In this document: one piece after another, positions 23,796 to 32,706 of the stretch
Position numbering within the stretch: the stretch's first letter is position 1
Layout of the letters: each line of letters starts with the position of its first letter
Origin: Actinomycetes bacterium
GTDB lineage: Bacteria; Actinomycetota; Acidimicrobiia; Acidimicrobiales; JAAEMS01
Assembly: GCA_024225275.1 (NCBI GenBank)
Contig: JAAEMS010000167.1
Location: 1 to 33,617, forward strand
Length of the DNA: 33,617 bases
Direction of reading: 5' to 3'
The notes under the pieces: model-generated
The model's database searches: none
What the model was told of the DNA's origin: nothing
Seen by the model: the letters and a program-made list of their open reading frames with translations, nothing else
Position numbers and translations under genes: made by a program

Positions 23796-25121
23796 GTGGG
23801 ACCCCGAGTGGGCCGAGATGACAACGGCATCAGCACAATCGGTTTGGTGGCCGTCGCGCTCGGCTTCGCGGCGCTGATTCTCACCGGAGCGGGCTTGAGG
23901 TCGGCCGGGACCGATGATGCCCAGGCTCCCATCACGCTGCCTCCCAGCACCCTGCCTCTCCCCACGACGACGACAACCCCACCCATCACTCTCCCTCCCT
24001 CGACTCTGCCTCCGGTGCCGCCGGCGCCGACCGAGCCGCGACCAGGAGGGGCCACCGCGATCGTCGAACCGCTGGGACCCGTGGGGTGCCCCACCGGCGA
24101 ACGGCTCGAATTCTGCGAGATGGTCGCTTTCGTCGAACAGGAGACGGGCCGGTCGTTCCGATCGTTCCCGGTCATCGAGTTGGAGGCCAGCGACGACTTC
24201 GAGGCCCGCCTTCTCGCCGACCTCCACGAGAGCCAGTCCGACATCGACCGGGATGGTCACCTCTTCACCGCCCTCGGCCTCCTGGCCCCCGAAGACGACC
24301 TGTACACCTCGATGCGCGGTCTGCTGGGAGTGGGGGTTGTGGGCTTCTACGCCCCCGAGACCGATGAGTTGGTGGTGCGGGGCAACACCGTCACCCCATA
24401 TGTGGCCGAGACGGTGACCCACGAGCTCGTCCACGCCCTCGACGATCAGTGGTACGGCCTACACCGACCCGTCTACGAGGACCGGTCCGACGAGGTCGGA
24501 TTCGGGTTCGCGGCTCTCGTCGAGGGTCATGCCCTCCAGATCCAGGACCGCTGGCGCGAGGCCCAGCCGGCTGAGGTTCGACTCGATGCCTCCACCGAGC
24601 AGCTCGCGTACGTCTCTGACATCGACGTGAGCCGGTTCCCGGTCATGGCACTCCGGCTCATCTCCGCCCCCTACCTGCATGGTCCCGCTTTTGTGGCCGC
24701 TCTCGACACAGCCGGAATCGACCTGGCCGAGCCCTTCGCGGCCCCCGCGGTGAGCTCCGAGCAGGTGCTCCACCCCGAGCGCTATCTTGCGGCTGAGCTC
24801 CCCGTCGTAGTCACCAACCCACCCGCTGACGGTGAGGTGGTCGCAGAAGGGACCCTGGGAGAGTTCCTCCTCCGCCAGGTGCTCACGGTCCATCTCGGGG
24901 ACGCCCAACGCGCCTCGGGCGTGGCCGACGGCTGGGCCGGCGACCGGTACACGACCTGGATCGGCGCCGAGGGTGCCGATTGCGTCCGGGTCGACCTCGT
25001 GGCCGACACCGATCGCGACCTCCGGGAGCTGGTGGGGGCGTTCGCGGCCCTCGCTTCGGTCGACCCCGCGTGGAAGGTCGACGACCACGGCACCGCCCTG
25101 CGGGTTGAGGCCTGCCGCTAG
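23796..25121 (+). CDS. exported zinc-metalloprotease-like protein (HExxH) with Thr/Pro linker
   Basis: 441 aa from GTG 23796, chosen because TGGAGG ends 5 nt before it; ATG 23740 is possible. Residues about 11-33 are a hydrophobic signal anchor (GISTIGLVAVALGFAALILT). Residues 45-80 are a Pro/Thr/Leu-rich linker with repeated TLPPSTLP units. The folded part contains VTHELVHALDDQW (H209, E210, H213) and, 30 residues later, LVEGHALQIQDRW with E243 as plausible third zinc ligand, a gluzincin-like arrangement. It probably acts outside the membrane; substrate unknown. It is divergent from the OtsB-GH15 gene, and its stop overlaps the stop of the convergent LLM gene (25118-25121). Confidence 0.72.
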   Translation: MGPRVGRDDNGISTIGLVAVALGFAALILTGAGLRSAGTDDAQAPITLPPSTLPLPTTTTTPPITLPPSTLPPVPPAPTEPRPGGATAIVEPLGPVGCPTGERLEFCEMVAFVEQETGRSFRSFPVIELEASDDFEARLLADLHESQSDIDRDGHLFTALGLLAPEDDLYTSMRGLLGVGVVGFYAPETDELVVRGNTVTPYVAETVTHELVHALDDQWYGLHRPVYEDRSDEVGFGFAALVEGHALQIQDRWREAQPAEVRLDASTEQLAYVSDIDVSRFPVMALRLISAPYLHGPAFVAALDTAGIDLAEPFAAPAVSSEQVLHPERYLAAELPVVVTNPPADGEVVAEGTLGEFLLRQVLTVHLGDAQRASGVADGWAGDRYTTWIGAEGADCVRVDLVADTDRDLRELVGAFAALASVDPAWKVDDHGTALRVEACR

Positions 25122-26017
25122 GTCTGGAGGGGCATCAGGATCTCCGCCATCTCGTGGAGATGGTCGGGCCACTGCTCGGCTGGGGGCTCCTGGCTGGGGA
25201 TGACGACGAACTTCGATGCACCGACCTCGACGAAGCTCTCGATGCGTTCGGCCAGCTTGGCCCGCGGGGTCATGACCCGCTCGACATCGAGCTCGGGGCG
25301 ACGGGCCTTGAGGCTCTTCACCATATGTTCGTCCAGCTCGCCGTCGTGGTAGCTGAGCAGCACCCCGTAGTGTTCCTCGTCGATGCCACGGTCGTTCTCG
25401 GCGGCGATGCGCTTGATCTCGGCGATCCCGTCTCTGACGTCGGCCGGGGCCACGAACGAAGGCAGCCAACCGTCGCCCAGACGACCCACCCGCTTGAGCT
25501 CCAGCAGTGAGCTCCCGCCCAGCCACACATCGATACTGTCCTGCACCGGTTTGGGGAGAACCCGAGCTCCTTCGATCTGGAATCGTTTGCCGTGGTGGTC
25601 GACCACCTCCTCGGTCCAGAGGCGGCGGATGAGAGGCAGCATCTCGTTGAACAGGGCGCCCCGCTCCTTGCGCTGGACGCCGAAGGCCTGGTGCTCGACC
25701 GACTCGGCCACTCCCAGCCCGAAGGCCGGAAGAACCCGTCCGTTCGAGAGGCGGTCGAGGCTGGCGATGGCCTTGGCCACCAGAACCGGGTTGCGGCCCG
25801 GGAGAACCAGCACACTCTGGCCGAGCTTCAGCCTGGTGGTGCGACCGGCGGCGAACGCCATGGCCATCATGGGGTCGGGCGATTCGCCGGAAACCCGCTC
25901 GCTGAGCCACAGCGAGTCCCAGCCTTGGTCTTCGAGGGCGTCGACGAACCGGCCGAACGATTCCTGGTCGTTGGTCTTGCTGCGGGTACCGAGGCCGAAT
26001 CCGATTCGAATCTTCAC
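25118..26017 (-). CDS. LLM-class (F420-type) oxidoreductase
   Basis: 299 aa from GTG 26017 (MKIRIGFGLGTRSKTNDQES); ATG 26026 is three codons further out but sits directly on AAAGG, whereas the GTG is spaced about 8 nt from AAGGA. The luciferase-like TIM barrel shows FVDALEDQGWDSLWLSERVS, TTRLKLGQSVLVLPGRNPVL (the typical GxxVLVLPxRNP strand and turn), LDRLSNGRVLPAFGLG and DGWLPSFVAPADV. Members use coenzyme F420 or FMN to reduce or oxidise small molecules; the actinobacterial context favours F420. Substrate unknown. It is divergent from the SDR gene, whose downstream partner is a second LLM enzyme. Confidence 0.87.
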   Translation of the reverse strand: MKIRIGFGLGTRSKTNDQESFGRFVDALEDQGWDSLWLSERVSGESPDPMMAMAFAAGRTTRLKLGQSVLVLPGRNPVLVAKAIASLDRLSNGRVLPAFGLGVAESVEHQAFGVQRKERGALFNEMLPLIRRLWTEEVVDHHGKRFQIEGARVLPKPVQDSIDVWLGGSSLLELKRVGRLGDGWLPSFVAPADVRDGIAEIKRIAAENDRGIDEEHYGVLLSYHDGELDEHMVKSLKARRPELDVERVMTPRAKLAERIESFVEVGASKFVVIPSQEPPAEQWPDHLHEMAEILMPLQT

Positions 26018-26060
26018 GGACCCCATCCTTTCAGGACACGATGCCTGTCGCCCACCAACC

Positions 26061-26066
26061 TAGGAT
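26061..26066 (+). promoter_or_regulatory. putative -10 of the SDR-LLM operon
   Basis: TAGGAT, 8 nt before ATG 26075. No Shine-Dalgarno site lies between. Confidence 0.45.
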
Positions 26067-26074
26067 CCCCTCCC

Positions 26075-26866
26075 ATGACCGATGCCTCCGTCAACCCCGT
26101 GCCCGATGTATCGGCTCCCTTCCGGCTCGATGGTCGGGTGGCGGTCGTCACCGGAGCGTCAAGCGGGTTCGGGGTGCGGTTCTCCAAGGTGCTCGCCGCC
26201 GCGGGCGCCACCGTTGTGGCGGTGGCCCGACGGGCCGATCGGCTCGGCGTGCTGGCCGCGTCGACCCCTGGGGTGGTGGCCGAGGCGGTCGATGTGGCAG
26301 ACGACGATGCCCTGCGAGGACTGGTCGAGCGAACGATCGAGCAGTTCGGCCGCATCGATGTGCTGGTCAACAACGCGGGGGTGAGCGACGGACCGAACCT
26401 GGTCGAGGACGCCGATATCGGCAGCTTCCGTCGCGTCATGGCCGTGAACCTCGATGCCATCTATCTACTCAGTGGCCTATGCGCCCAGAGCATGCTCGAG
26501 GCCGGAGCGGGCAGCATCATCAATATCGCCTCGGTGCACGGTTTCGTGGGGTCGGCCCCCAACACCCAGCCCGCCTACGTGGCCAGCAAGGCTGCAGTGG
26601 TGAACCTCACGCGGGAGATGGCCCTCCAATGGGCGACCCGAGGGGTGAGAGTCAACGGCATCGCGCCCGGCTACTTCGAGACCGAGCTCACCACCGAGAT
26701 GATCCGGTCCGAGAGCGGCGAGGGCTGGATCAAGCGCAACACACCGATGAAGCGGCCCGGTCAGCTTGCCGAGCTCGATGGCCCCCTCCTCCTCCTCGCC
26801 TCCGATGCCGGCTCCTACATGACCGGTCACACCGTGCTGGTCGACGGCGGCTGGACCTCTCGGTGA
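26075..26866 (+). CDS. SDR family oxidoreductase (3-oxoacyl-ACP reductase/glucose dehydrogenase-like)
   Basis: 263 aa. Classical SDR motifs: VVTGASSGFGVRFSK (TGxxxGxG, residues 26-40), an acidic DVAD region, DVLVNNAGVSDG (NNAG), INIASVHGF with the catalytic Ser, YVASKAAVV (YxxxK), the IAPGYFETEL loop and the C-terminal HTVLVDGGWTSR. The enzyme reduces or oxidises a hydroxyl/keto group with NAD(P)H; the specificity loop cannot be read. Its stop overlaps the next gene by GTGA, so the two are coupled. Confidence 0.92.
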   Translation: MTDASVNPVPDVSAPFRLDGRVAVVTGASSGFGVRFSKVLAAAGATVVAVARRADRLGVLAASTPGVVAEAVDVADDDALRGLVERTIEQFGRIDVLVNNAGVSDGPNLVEDADIGSFRRVMAVNLDAIYLLSGLCAQSMLEAGAGSIINIASVHGFVGSAPNTQPAYVASKAAVVNLTREMALQWATRGVRVNGIAPGYFETELTTEMIRSESGEGWIKRNTPMKRPGQLAELDGPLLLLASDAGSYMTGHTVLVDGGWTSR

Positions 26867-27849
26867 CGGACCGGTCGCCCGATCTGGGGGTGATGTTCCC
26901 CCGCGAGCTGCCCCCCGAGCGGCTCACCTCGTTCGCCCGGGCCGTCGAGTCGCAGGGCTTCGACGAGCTGTGGCTGGTCGAGGATCTCGGTTGGGCGGGG
27001 GGCCTGACCTCGGCCGCCCACGCCTTGGCAATCACTTCGCGGATCCGGGTGGGGCTGGGCATCGTGCCCGCACCGGTGCGGAACCCCGCGTTCCTGGCCA
27101 TGGAGGTCGCCACCATGTCGCGCCTGCACCCAGGCCGCTTCCTGCCCGGAGTGGGCCACGGGGTAGGGCACTGGATGGAGCAGGTGGGCGCGATGCCCGA
27201 TTCACAGCTCGAAGCGCTCGAGTCGGTGCTACTGGTGGTGCGGCTCCTCGGGGCTGGTCAAGACGTCACCATCGACCGGCCGTCGGCCCAGGTGCGTGAC
27301 CTCCGCCTCCAATTCCCGCCCCAGTGGCTGGCACTCGTGGCGGCCGGCGTGCGGGGTCCCCGCTCCCTCGAACTGTCGGGCCGGGCCGCCGACGGCACGA
27401 TTCTGGCCGAGGGTGCCTCACCCGCCTACGTGGCCTGGGCCCGCGAGCAGATCGAGAAGGGGCGAGCCCTCGAGGGGCGACACGACGATCACCGCGTCAC
27501 TGTGTTCGTGCTACACGCTCTGGACGATGATCCCGACGCGGCCGTCGAAGCCCTACGGGCGCCGCTGGCTGGTTCCCTGATGGGCGGGGCAGGTGCCCAG
27601 TTGGGCCCCCTCGGGATCGCCGACGAGGTTGGTTCCTTGCGCGAGCAGGGGTTCGATGCCTTGGCCGCTGGGCTTCGCCCCGAGTGGATCCGGGCCCTGA
27701 CGGCGGCCGGTGATCCCGACCTCTGTGCCCAGGCGGTTCGGGCCCTCGGTGAGGCCGGAGCGGACTCGGTGGTCATCGTGCCGGCGGTGGGGGAGCCCGA
27801 GACGGCGGCCAACGCCTTCGCCGAGCGGGTGCTGCCCCTGCTGCGCTGA
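26863..27849 (+). CDS. LLM-class (F420-type) oxidoreductase, second copy
   Basis: 328 aa from GTG 26863, overlapping the SDR stop (GTGA), hence translational coupling. LLM barrel features: SFARAVESQGFDELWLVEDL, ITSRIRVGLGIVPAPVRNPA, MSRLHPGRFLPGVGHGVGHW and LSGRAADGTILAEGASPAYV, resembling methylene-tetrahydromethanopterin-reductase-like and F420-dependent dehydrogenases. It is only distantly similar to the LLM protein at 25118-26017. The SDR partner suggests successive oxidation or reduction of the same substrate, which is not identifiable. Confidence 0.87.
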   Translation: MTDRSPDLGVMFPRELPPERLTSFARAVESQGFDELWLVEDLGWAGGLTSAAHALAITSRIRVGLGIVPAPVRNPAFLAMEVATMSRLHPGRFLPGVGHGVGHWMEQVGAMPDSQLEALESVLLVVRLLGAGQDVTIDRPSAQVRDLRLQFPPQWLALVAAGVRGPRSLELSGRAADGTILAEGASPAYVAWAREQIEKGRALEGRHDDHRVTVFVLHALDDDPDAAVEALRAPLAGSLMGGAGAQLGPLGIADEVGSLREQGFDALAAGLRPEWIRALTAAGDPDLCAQAVRALGEAGADSVVIVPAVGEPETAANAFAERVLPLLR

Positions 27850-27880
27850 TTGAAGGCGCCCGGTTTCCCGGTGCTGGGCC

Positions 27881-27910
27881 TCGTCAGTTCCGGTGGTCGT
27901 GGGGTACATT
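27881..27910 (+). promoter_or_regulatory. promoter of the acyl-CoA ligase
   Basis: -35-like TCGTCA (27881-27886), 18 nt spacer, -10 TACATT (27905-27910). The leader of about 28 nt carries GAGGAG (27933-27938) before GTG 27945, so this gene is leadered. Confidence 0.45.
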
Positions 27911-27944
27911 CTCGGATCTACGCACACGTCCTGAGGAGAACACC

Positions 27945-29480
27945 GTGAAGGTCCCGCTGACGATCCGTGACCATCTCGATCGATCCCTGGTGGTCTACCC
28001 CGATCGGGTGGCGTTCGTCGACGAGCCCGATCAGCCGGCTCCCTCCATGGGCGAGACCACCTACCGCCGCGTCGGCGAGCTGTCCGACGCCATGGGCGCC
28101 GCTCTCGACAAGCTCGGTGTGCCCTTCGGCGGTCGGGTCGCCATGGTGTCGCACAACGCCTCGCGTCTGCTCACCTGCTTCTGGGGAGTCAGCGGCAATG
28201 GGCGGGTCTTCGTGCCCATCAACTTCCGGCTCAGCCGAGAGGAGATCGAGTACATCGTCGGTCACTGCGGAGCCGACGTGCTGCTCCTCGACCCCGAGGT
28301 CGCGTCGGAGATGAAGGACATCCCCTGCAAGTACGTGTTCGTGATGGGCGACGAGTCCGACGAGCACATCTACGACTTCGACTCCGCCCCCGAACCTTGG
28401 GAGCCCGACGAGGACGCCACCGCGGTCATCAACTACACCTCGGGGACCACGGCCCGCCCCAAGGGGGTGCAGCAGACCCACCGCAGCCTCTGGCTCAACG
28501 CCGCCATGTTCGGGTGGCAGGCCGGGGTCAACGACCGCGACAACTATCTCCACACCCTCCCCATGTTCCACTGCAACGGCTGGGGTATGCCCTACGCCAA
28601 CATGGGCATGGGCACCAAACAGGTCGTGCTGCGCAAGGTCGACGGTCACGAGATCCTGCGTCGAGTCGAGGAGCACGACATCACCCTGCTGTGTGGGGCT
28701 CCCGCCGTGGTGGCCATGGTTCTCGAGGCCGCCGCCACCTGGGACGGCGAGATTCCGGGCCAGGGCCGTACCCGCATCATCGTGGCCGGTGCCCCACCCC
28801 CCACTCGCACCATCGAACGGGTCGAGACCGAGCTGGGCTGGGAGTTCATCCAGATCTACGGCCTCACCGAGACCGCACCCCTGCTCACCATGAACCGCAC
28901 CCGTGCCGAGTGGGACCACCTCTCGCCGGCCGATCGGGCCGCCAAGCTGGGTCGGGCCGGAGCGCCGGCCATGGGAGTGCGTATGGAGGTCGACGAGCTG
29001 GGCGAGATCCTGGCCCGCGCCAACCATGTGCTCGAGGCCTACTGGGAGCAGCCCGACGCCACGGCCGAGGCCATCGTCGACGGCTGGTTCCACACCGGCG
29101 ACGGCGGCTTCGTCGACGAAGACGGCTACATCGCCATCTCCGACCGCAAGAAGGACGTCATCATCTCGGGCGGCGAGAACGTTTCGTCGATCGAGGTCGA
29201 GGACGCCCTCTTCGCCCATCCCGCGGTCGAGGAGGTGTGTGTCATCGGGGTCCCCCACGAGAAGTGGGGTGAGACGGTGAAGGCCCTGGTGGTCCTCGCC
29301 GAAGGCACCGAGGCCACAGAGCGCGAACTCATCAACCACTGCCGCGAGAAGATCGCGCACTACAAGTGCCCGACCTCCATCGACTTCGTGGATGAGCTGG
29401 CCCGCACCGCCACCGGCAAGCTCCAGAAGTTCAAGCTCCGTGCTCCCTACTGGGAGAACATGGAAAAAGCGGTCAACTGA
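27945..29480 (+). CDS. AMP-forming acyl-CoA synthetase
   Basis: 511 aa from GTG 27945 with a good Shine-Dalgarno site. ANL superfamily motifs: AMP-binding NYTSGTTARPKGVQ (about residues 164-177), YGLTETAP (A5), GWFHTGDGGFVDEDGYI (A7), SDRKKDVIISGGENVSS (A8) and TATGKLQKFKLR with the catalytic lysine (A10, close to the C-terminus). It activates a carboxylic acid to acyl-AMP and then acyl-CoA. Length and A8 sequence match medium/long-chain fatty acyl-CoA synthetases (FadD3/FadK-like); chain length is not assignable. It stands alone between the LLM operon and the convergent fumarase. Confidence 0.93.
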   Translation: MKVPLTIRDHLDRSLVVYPDRVAFVDEPDQPAPSMGETTYRRVGELSDAMGAALDKLGVPFGGRVAMVSHNASRLLTCFWGVSGNGRVFVPINFRLSREEIEYIVGHCGADVLLLDPEVASEMKDIPCKYVFVMGDESDEHIYDFDSAPEPWEPDEDATAVINYTSGTTARPKGVQQTHRSLWLNAAMFGWQAGVNDRDNYLHTLPMFHCNGWGMPYANMGMGTKQVVLRKVDGHEILRRVEEHDITLLCGAPAVVAMVLEAAATWDGEIPGQGRTRIIVAGAPPPTRTIERVETELGWEFIQIYGLTETAPLLTMNRTRAEWDHLSPADRAAKLGRAGAPAMGVRMEVDELGEILARANHVLEAYWEQPDATAEAIVDGWFHTGDGGFVDEDGYIAISDRKKDVIISGGENVSSIEVEDALFAHPAVEEVCVIGVPHEKWGETVKALVVLAEGTEATERELINHCREKIAHYKCPTSIDFVDELARTATGKLQKFKLRAPYWENMEKAVN

Positions 29481-29485
29481 GTCTT

Positions 29486-29500
29486 CGCCGCCTCGCGGCG
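29486..29500 (+). terminator. hairpin after the acyl-CoA synthetase
   Basis: CGCCGC (29486-29491), loop CTC, GCGGCG (29495-29500), 5 bases after the stop and between convergent genes. No T-tract. Confidence 0.4.
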
Positions 29501-29535
29501 GACCGCCCGAGCGCGCTGAGTGCCCACCTCAACTC

Positions 29536-31167
<1,632 letters not shown>

Positions 31168-31173
31168 GCCCGC

Positions 31174-31179
31174 ATCGTA
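31174..31179 (-). promoter_or_regulatory. -10 element of the fumarase gene (leaderless)
   Basis: TACGAT on the minus strand, 6 nt before ATG 31167. Confidence 0.6.
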
Positions 31180-31220
31180 GGGCGGGAGGGGTCAGACGCC
31201 GTGCTTCCCCGGCGTCGGGG

Positions 31221-31709
31221 TCAGCCGGCGGCGGGGCTGCCGGCGAACGGCGCCGGATCACCCGGTGCCGGAATGGCCGGAGCCGTCCACGACAGGACCT
31301 TGGCCAGGCCACCGGCCAGCTCATGCCATTGGGCCGGGTTCCAGCCGGCGGCTGCTCCTTCGAGCGTCCCGTTCTGTCCGATGTGGACGAAGGCGGGGAG
31401 GGTCTCGAGCTCGAGCTGGCGGGTGAGCGCACGATCGGGGTCGACGAAGGTCAGCATCCGGTCGGTCCATGGTCCGAGGAACTCGCGAGCATCGTCCTCG
31501 TTGGCGGTGACGATGAAGGCCACCCGACAATCGGCAGGCCGGAACCCCTCGAGCACCCGGCCCGCGGTTTCGAGCAGCCAGGCACTCTCGTAGGTGTACG
31601 GATCGATGACGACCCCGACGAGATGGAAGATGGTGAGCCATTCCTCGAGGGTCTTGGCGTCTCCGCCCAGCGGCTTCAGGTCGAGATCGGCTTGGGGTTG
31701 TACGGCCAC
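31221..31709 (-). CDS. thioredoxin-fold protein without CxxC
   Basis: 162 aa from GTG 31709 (MAVQPQADLDLKPLGGDAKT). The arrangement VGVVIDPYTYESAWL, CRVAFIVTANEDDAREFLGP, TFVDPDRALTRQLELETLPA and FVHIGQNGTLEGAAAGW follows the TlpA/AhpC-type thioredoxin fold, with the cis-Pro loop LPAF. The redox CxxC is replaced by YTYESAW; a single Cys occurs later, in ADCRVAF. No signal peptide. Conserved-looking actinobacterial protein without assigned function. GTG 31709 is chosen because TACCGT lies 8 nt upstream and the residues further upstream derive from the tandem repeat. It is divergent from the eIF-2B-like gene. Confidence 0.65.
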   Translation of the reverse strand: MAVQPQADLDLKPLGGDAKTLEEWLTIFHLVGVVIDPYTYESAWLLETAGRVLEGFRPADCRVAFIVTANEDDAREFLGPWTDRMLTFVDPDRALTRQLELETLPAFVHIGQNGTLEGAAAGWNPAQWHELAGGLAKVLSWTAPAIPAPGDPAPFAGSPAAG

Positions 31710-31717
31710 GATTCGAG

Positions 31718-31723
31718 ACGGTA
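31718..31723 (-). promoter_or_regulatory. putative -10 of the thioredoxin-fold gene
   Basis: TACCGT on the minus strand, 8 nt before GTG 31709. Confidence 0.4.
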
Positions 31724-31747
31724 GCGCGTCAGCAGGGTGCGCTGGCC

Positions 31748-31794
31748 AATCCCGGCGTGGGGGCACTGGCAATCCCCGGCGTGGGGGCACTGGC
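31748..31794. repeat. tandem duplication of about 24 bp between divergent promoters
   Basis: The unit AATCCCCGGCGTGGGGGCAC followed by TGGC occurs twice in direct tandem (first copy lacks one C), with the start of a third copy (AATCCCCG) after it. It fills the upstream region of both divergent -10 elements. It may be a duplicated operator or a simple slippage product. Confidence 0.75.
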
Positions 31795-31809
31795 AATCCC
31801 CGAGACAGG

Positions 31810-31815
31810 TAGGGT
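31810..31815 (+). promoter_or_regulatory. -10 element of the eIF-2B-like gene (leaderless)
   Basis: TAGGGT, 7 nt before ATG 31823. The expected -35 position falls inside the second copy of the tandem repeat. Confidence 0.5.
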
Positions 31816-31822
31816 CACTCCG

Positions 31823-32623
31823 ATGCACCCGATCGAGCGACTGAGGTACGTGGCCCGCTCCGAGGGTGCCGGTCAGGACCTCCTCGCCCGCGAGACGGCC
31901 GGGGCACTCGCCGCCTTCCAGTACGACCCCGCCGGGCTTGTCACCGCCTGTCGACGCATCGTTGATCGCCAGCCCACCGCGGGCGCCCTGTGGTGGCTCA
32001 CCGCCCGGATGCTCACCGCTCCCGAGCCCATGGGCGAGGCCTACGCCGCCATCGGCGAGCTCGACGAGGACCTCACCCCCCGCCGTCTCGCCGTCGAGCT
32101 GCCCGATGACGCCACCATCACCGTTCTGGGCTGGCCCGAGGTCACGGCCCGGGCCCTTCCCCGCCGGGGCGATATCGAGGTCCTGGTCGTCGACGCCGCC
32201 GGCGAGGGCAGCTCGATGGTCCGCCGTCTCCTTGGTTCCGACGTGGAGGCCGTCGACGTACCTTCGTCTGGGCTCGGGCCCGCCGTGGTGGACAGTCAGG
32301 TGCTCGTCCTCGAAGCCCATGTGGTCGGCCCCGACTCCTTCGTCACCGTCATGGGCGCCCGCGCTGCCGCGTCCACGGCCCGCCTGGCCGGGGTCCCGGT
32401 CTGGTTGGTCGTGCCGGTCGGTCGGCTTCTGCCTCAACGGATGTGGGATGCCGTCATGACCCGCATCGACCCCCTCGATGACCCCTGGGACCGCGACGAA
32501 GAGATCATGTCCCTGGAACTGATCGATCAGGTCGTGGGCCCAGTGGGCCTCGAGTCGATCGACGACATGCTCAAGCGCACCGACTCCCCGGTGGCCCCCG
32601 AACTGTTCAAGCCCCTGAGCTGA
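31823..32623 (+). CDS. eIF-2B alpha/beta/delta-like protein (MtnA-related fold)
   Basis: 266 aa from ATG 31823. The C-terminal half has the ribose-phosphate-isomerase-like eIF-2B core: VVDSQVLVLEAHVVGPDSFV, TVMGARAAASTARLAGVPVW and LVVPVGRLLPQRMWDAVMTR. The N-terminal part is helical (LVTACRRIVDRQPTAGALWW). Proteins of this type are common in actinobacteria as IF-2B-domain proteins of unknown function; they are shorter than methylthioribose-1-phosphate isomerase and lack its recognisable Cys motif, so that activity is not claimed. Probably leaderless. A 12-bp palindrome follows the stop. Confidence 0.68.
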   Translation: MHPIERLRYVARSEGAGQDLLARETAGALAAFQYDPAGLVTACRRIVDRQPTAGALWWLTARMLTAPEPMGEAYAAIGELDEDLTPRRLAVELPDDATITVLGWPEVTARALPRRGDIEVLVVDAAGEGSSMVRRLLGSDVEAVDVPSSGLGPAVVDSQVLVLEAHVVGPDSFVTVMGARAAASTARLAGVPVWLVVPVGRLLPQRMWDAVMTRIDPLDDPWDRDEEIMSLELIDQVVGPVGLESIDDMLKRTDSPVAPELFKPLS

Positions 32624-32628
32624 CTCCC

Positions 32629-32650
32629 CGGACGCGTCCGCGGACGCGTG
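32629..32650. repeat. 12-bp palindrome with adjacent half repeat
   Basis: CGGACGCGTCCG (32629-32640) is a perfect palindrome, followed immediately by CGGACGCGTG, a second copy of its first eight bases plus GT. It lies 5 bases after the eIF-2B-like stop and just before the change in codon use at the DUF222/HNH gene; terminator or junction site. Confidence 0.5.
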
Positions 32651-32706
32651 GCTGACCAGGGGAAACGCCTGATTCGGGCCTATCGATGGGGAACGGAGCA
32701 CAAGCC

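Noticed and set aside
24459..25910. 483-codon minus-strand frame crossing the protease-like and LLM genes
   Set aside because: Spans two genes in wrong frames, low-complexity Arg/Gly/Pro composition, no motif.
27918..29360. 480-codon open frame opposite the acyl-CoA synthetase
   Set aside because: Antisense shadow; the plus strand has complete ANL motifs and G/C-ending codons in its own frame.
31748..31800. Possible short CRISPR or satellite array
   Set aside because: Only two units in direct contact with no spacers; a tandem duplication explains it.
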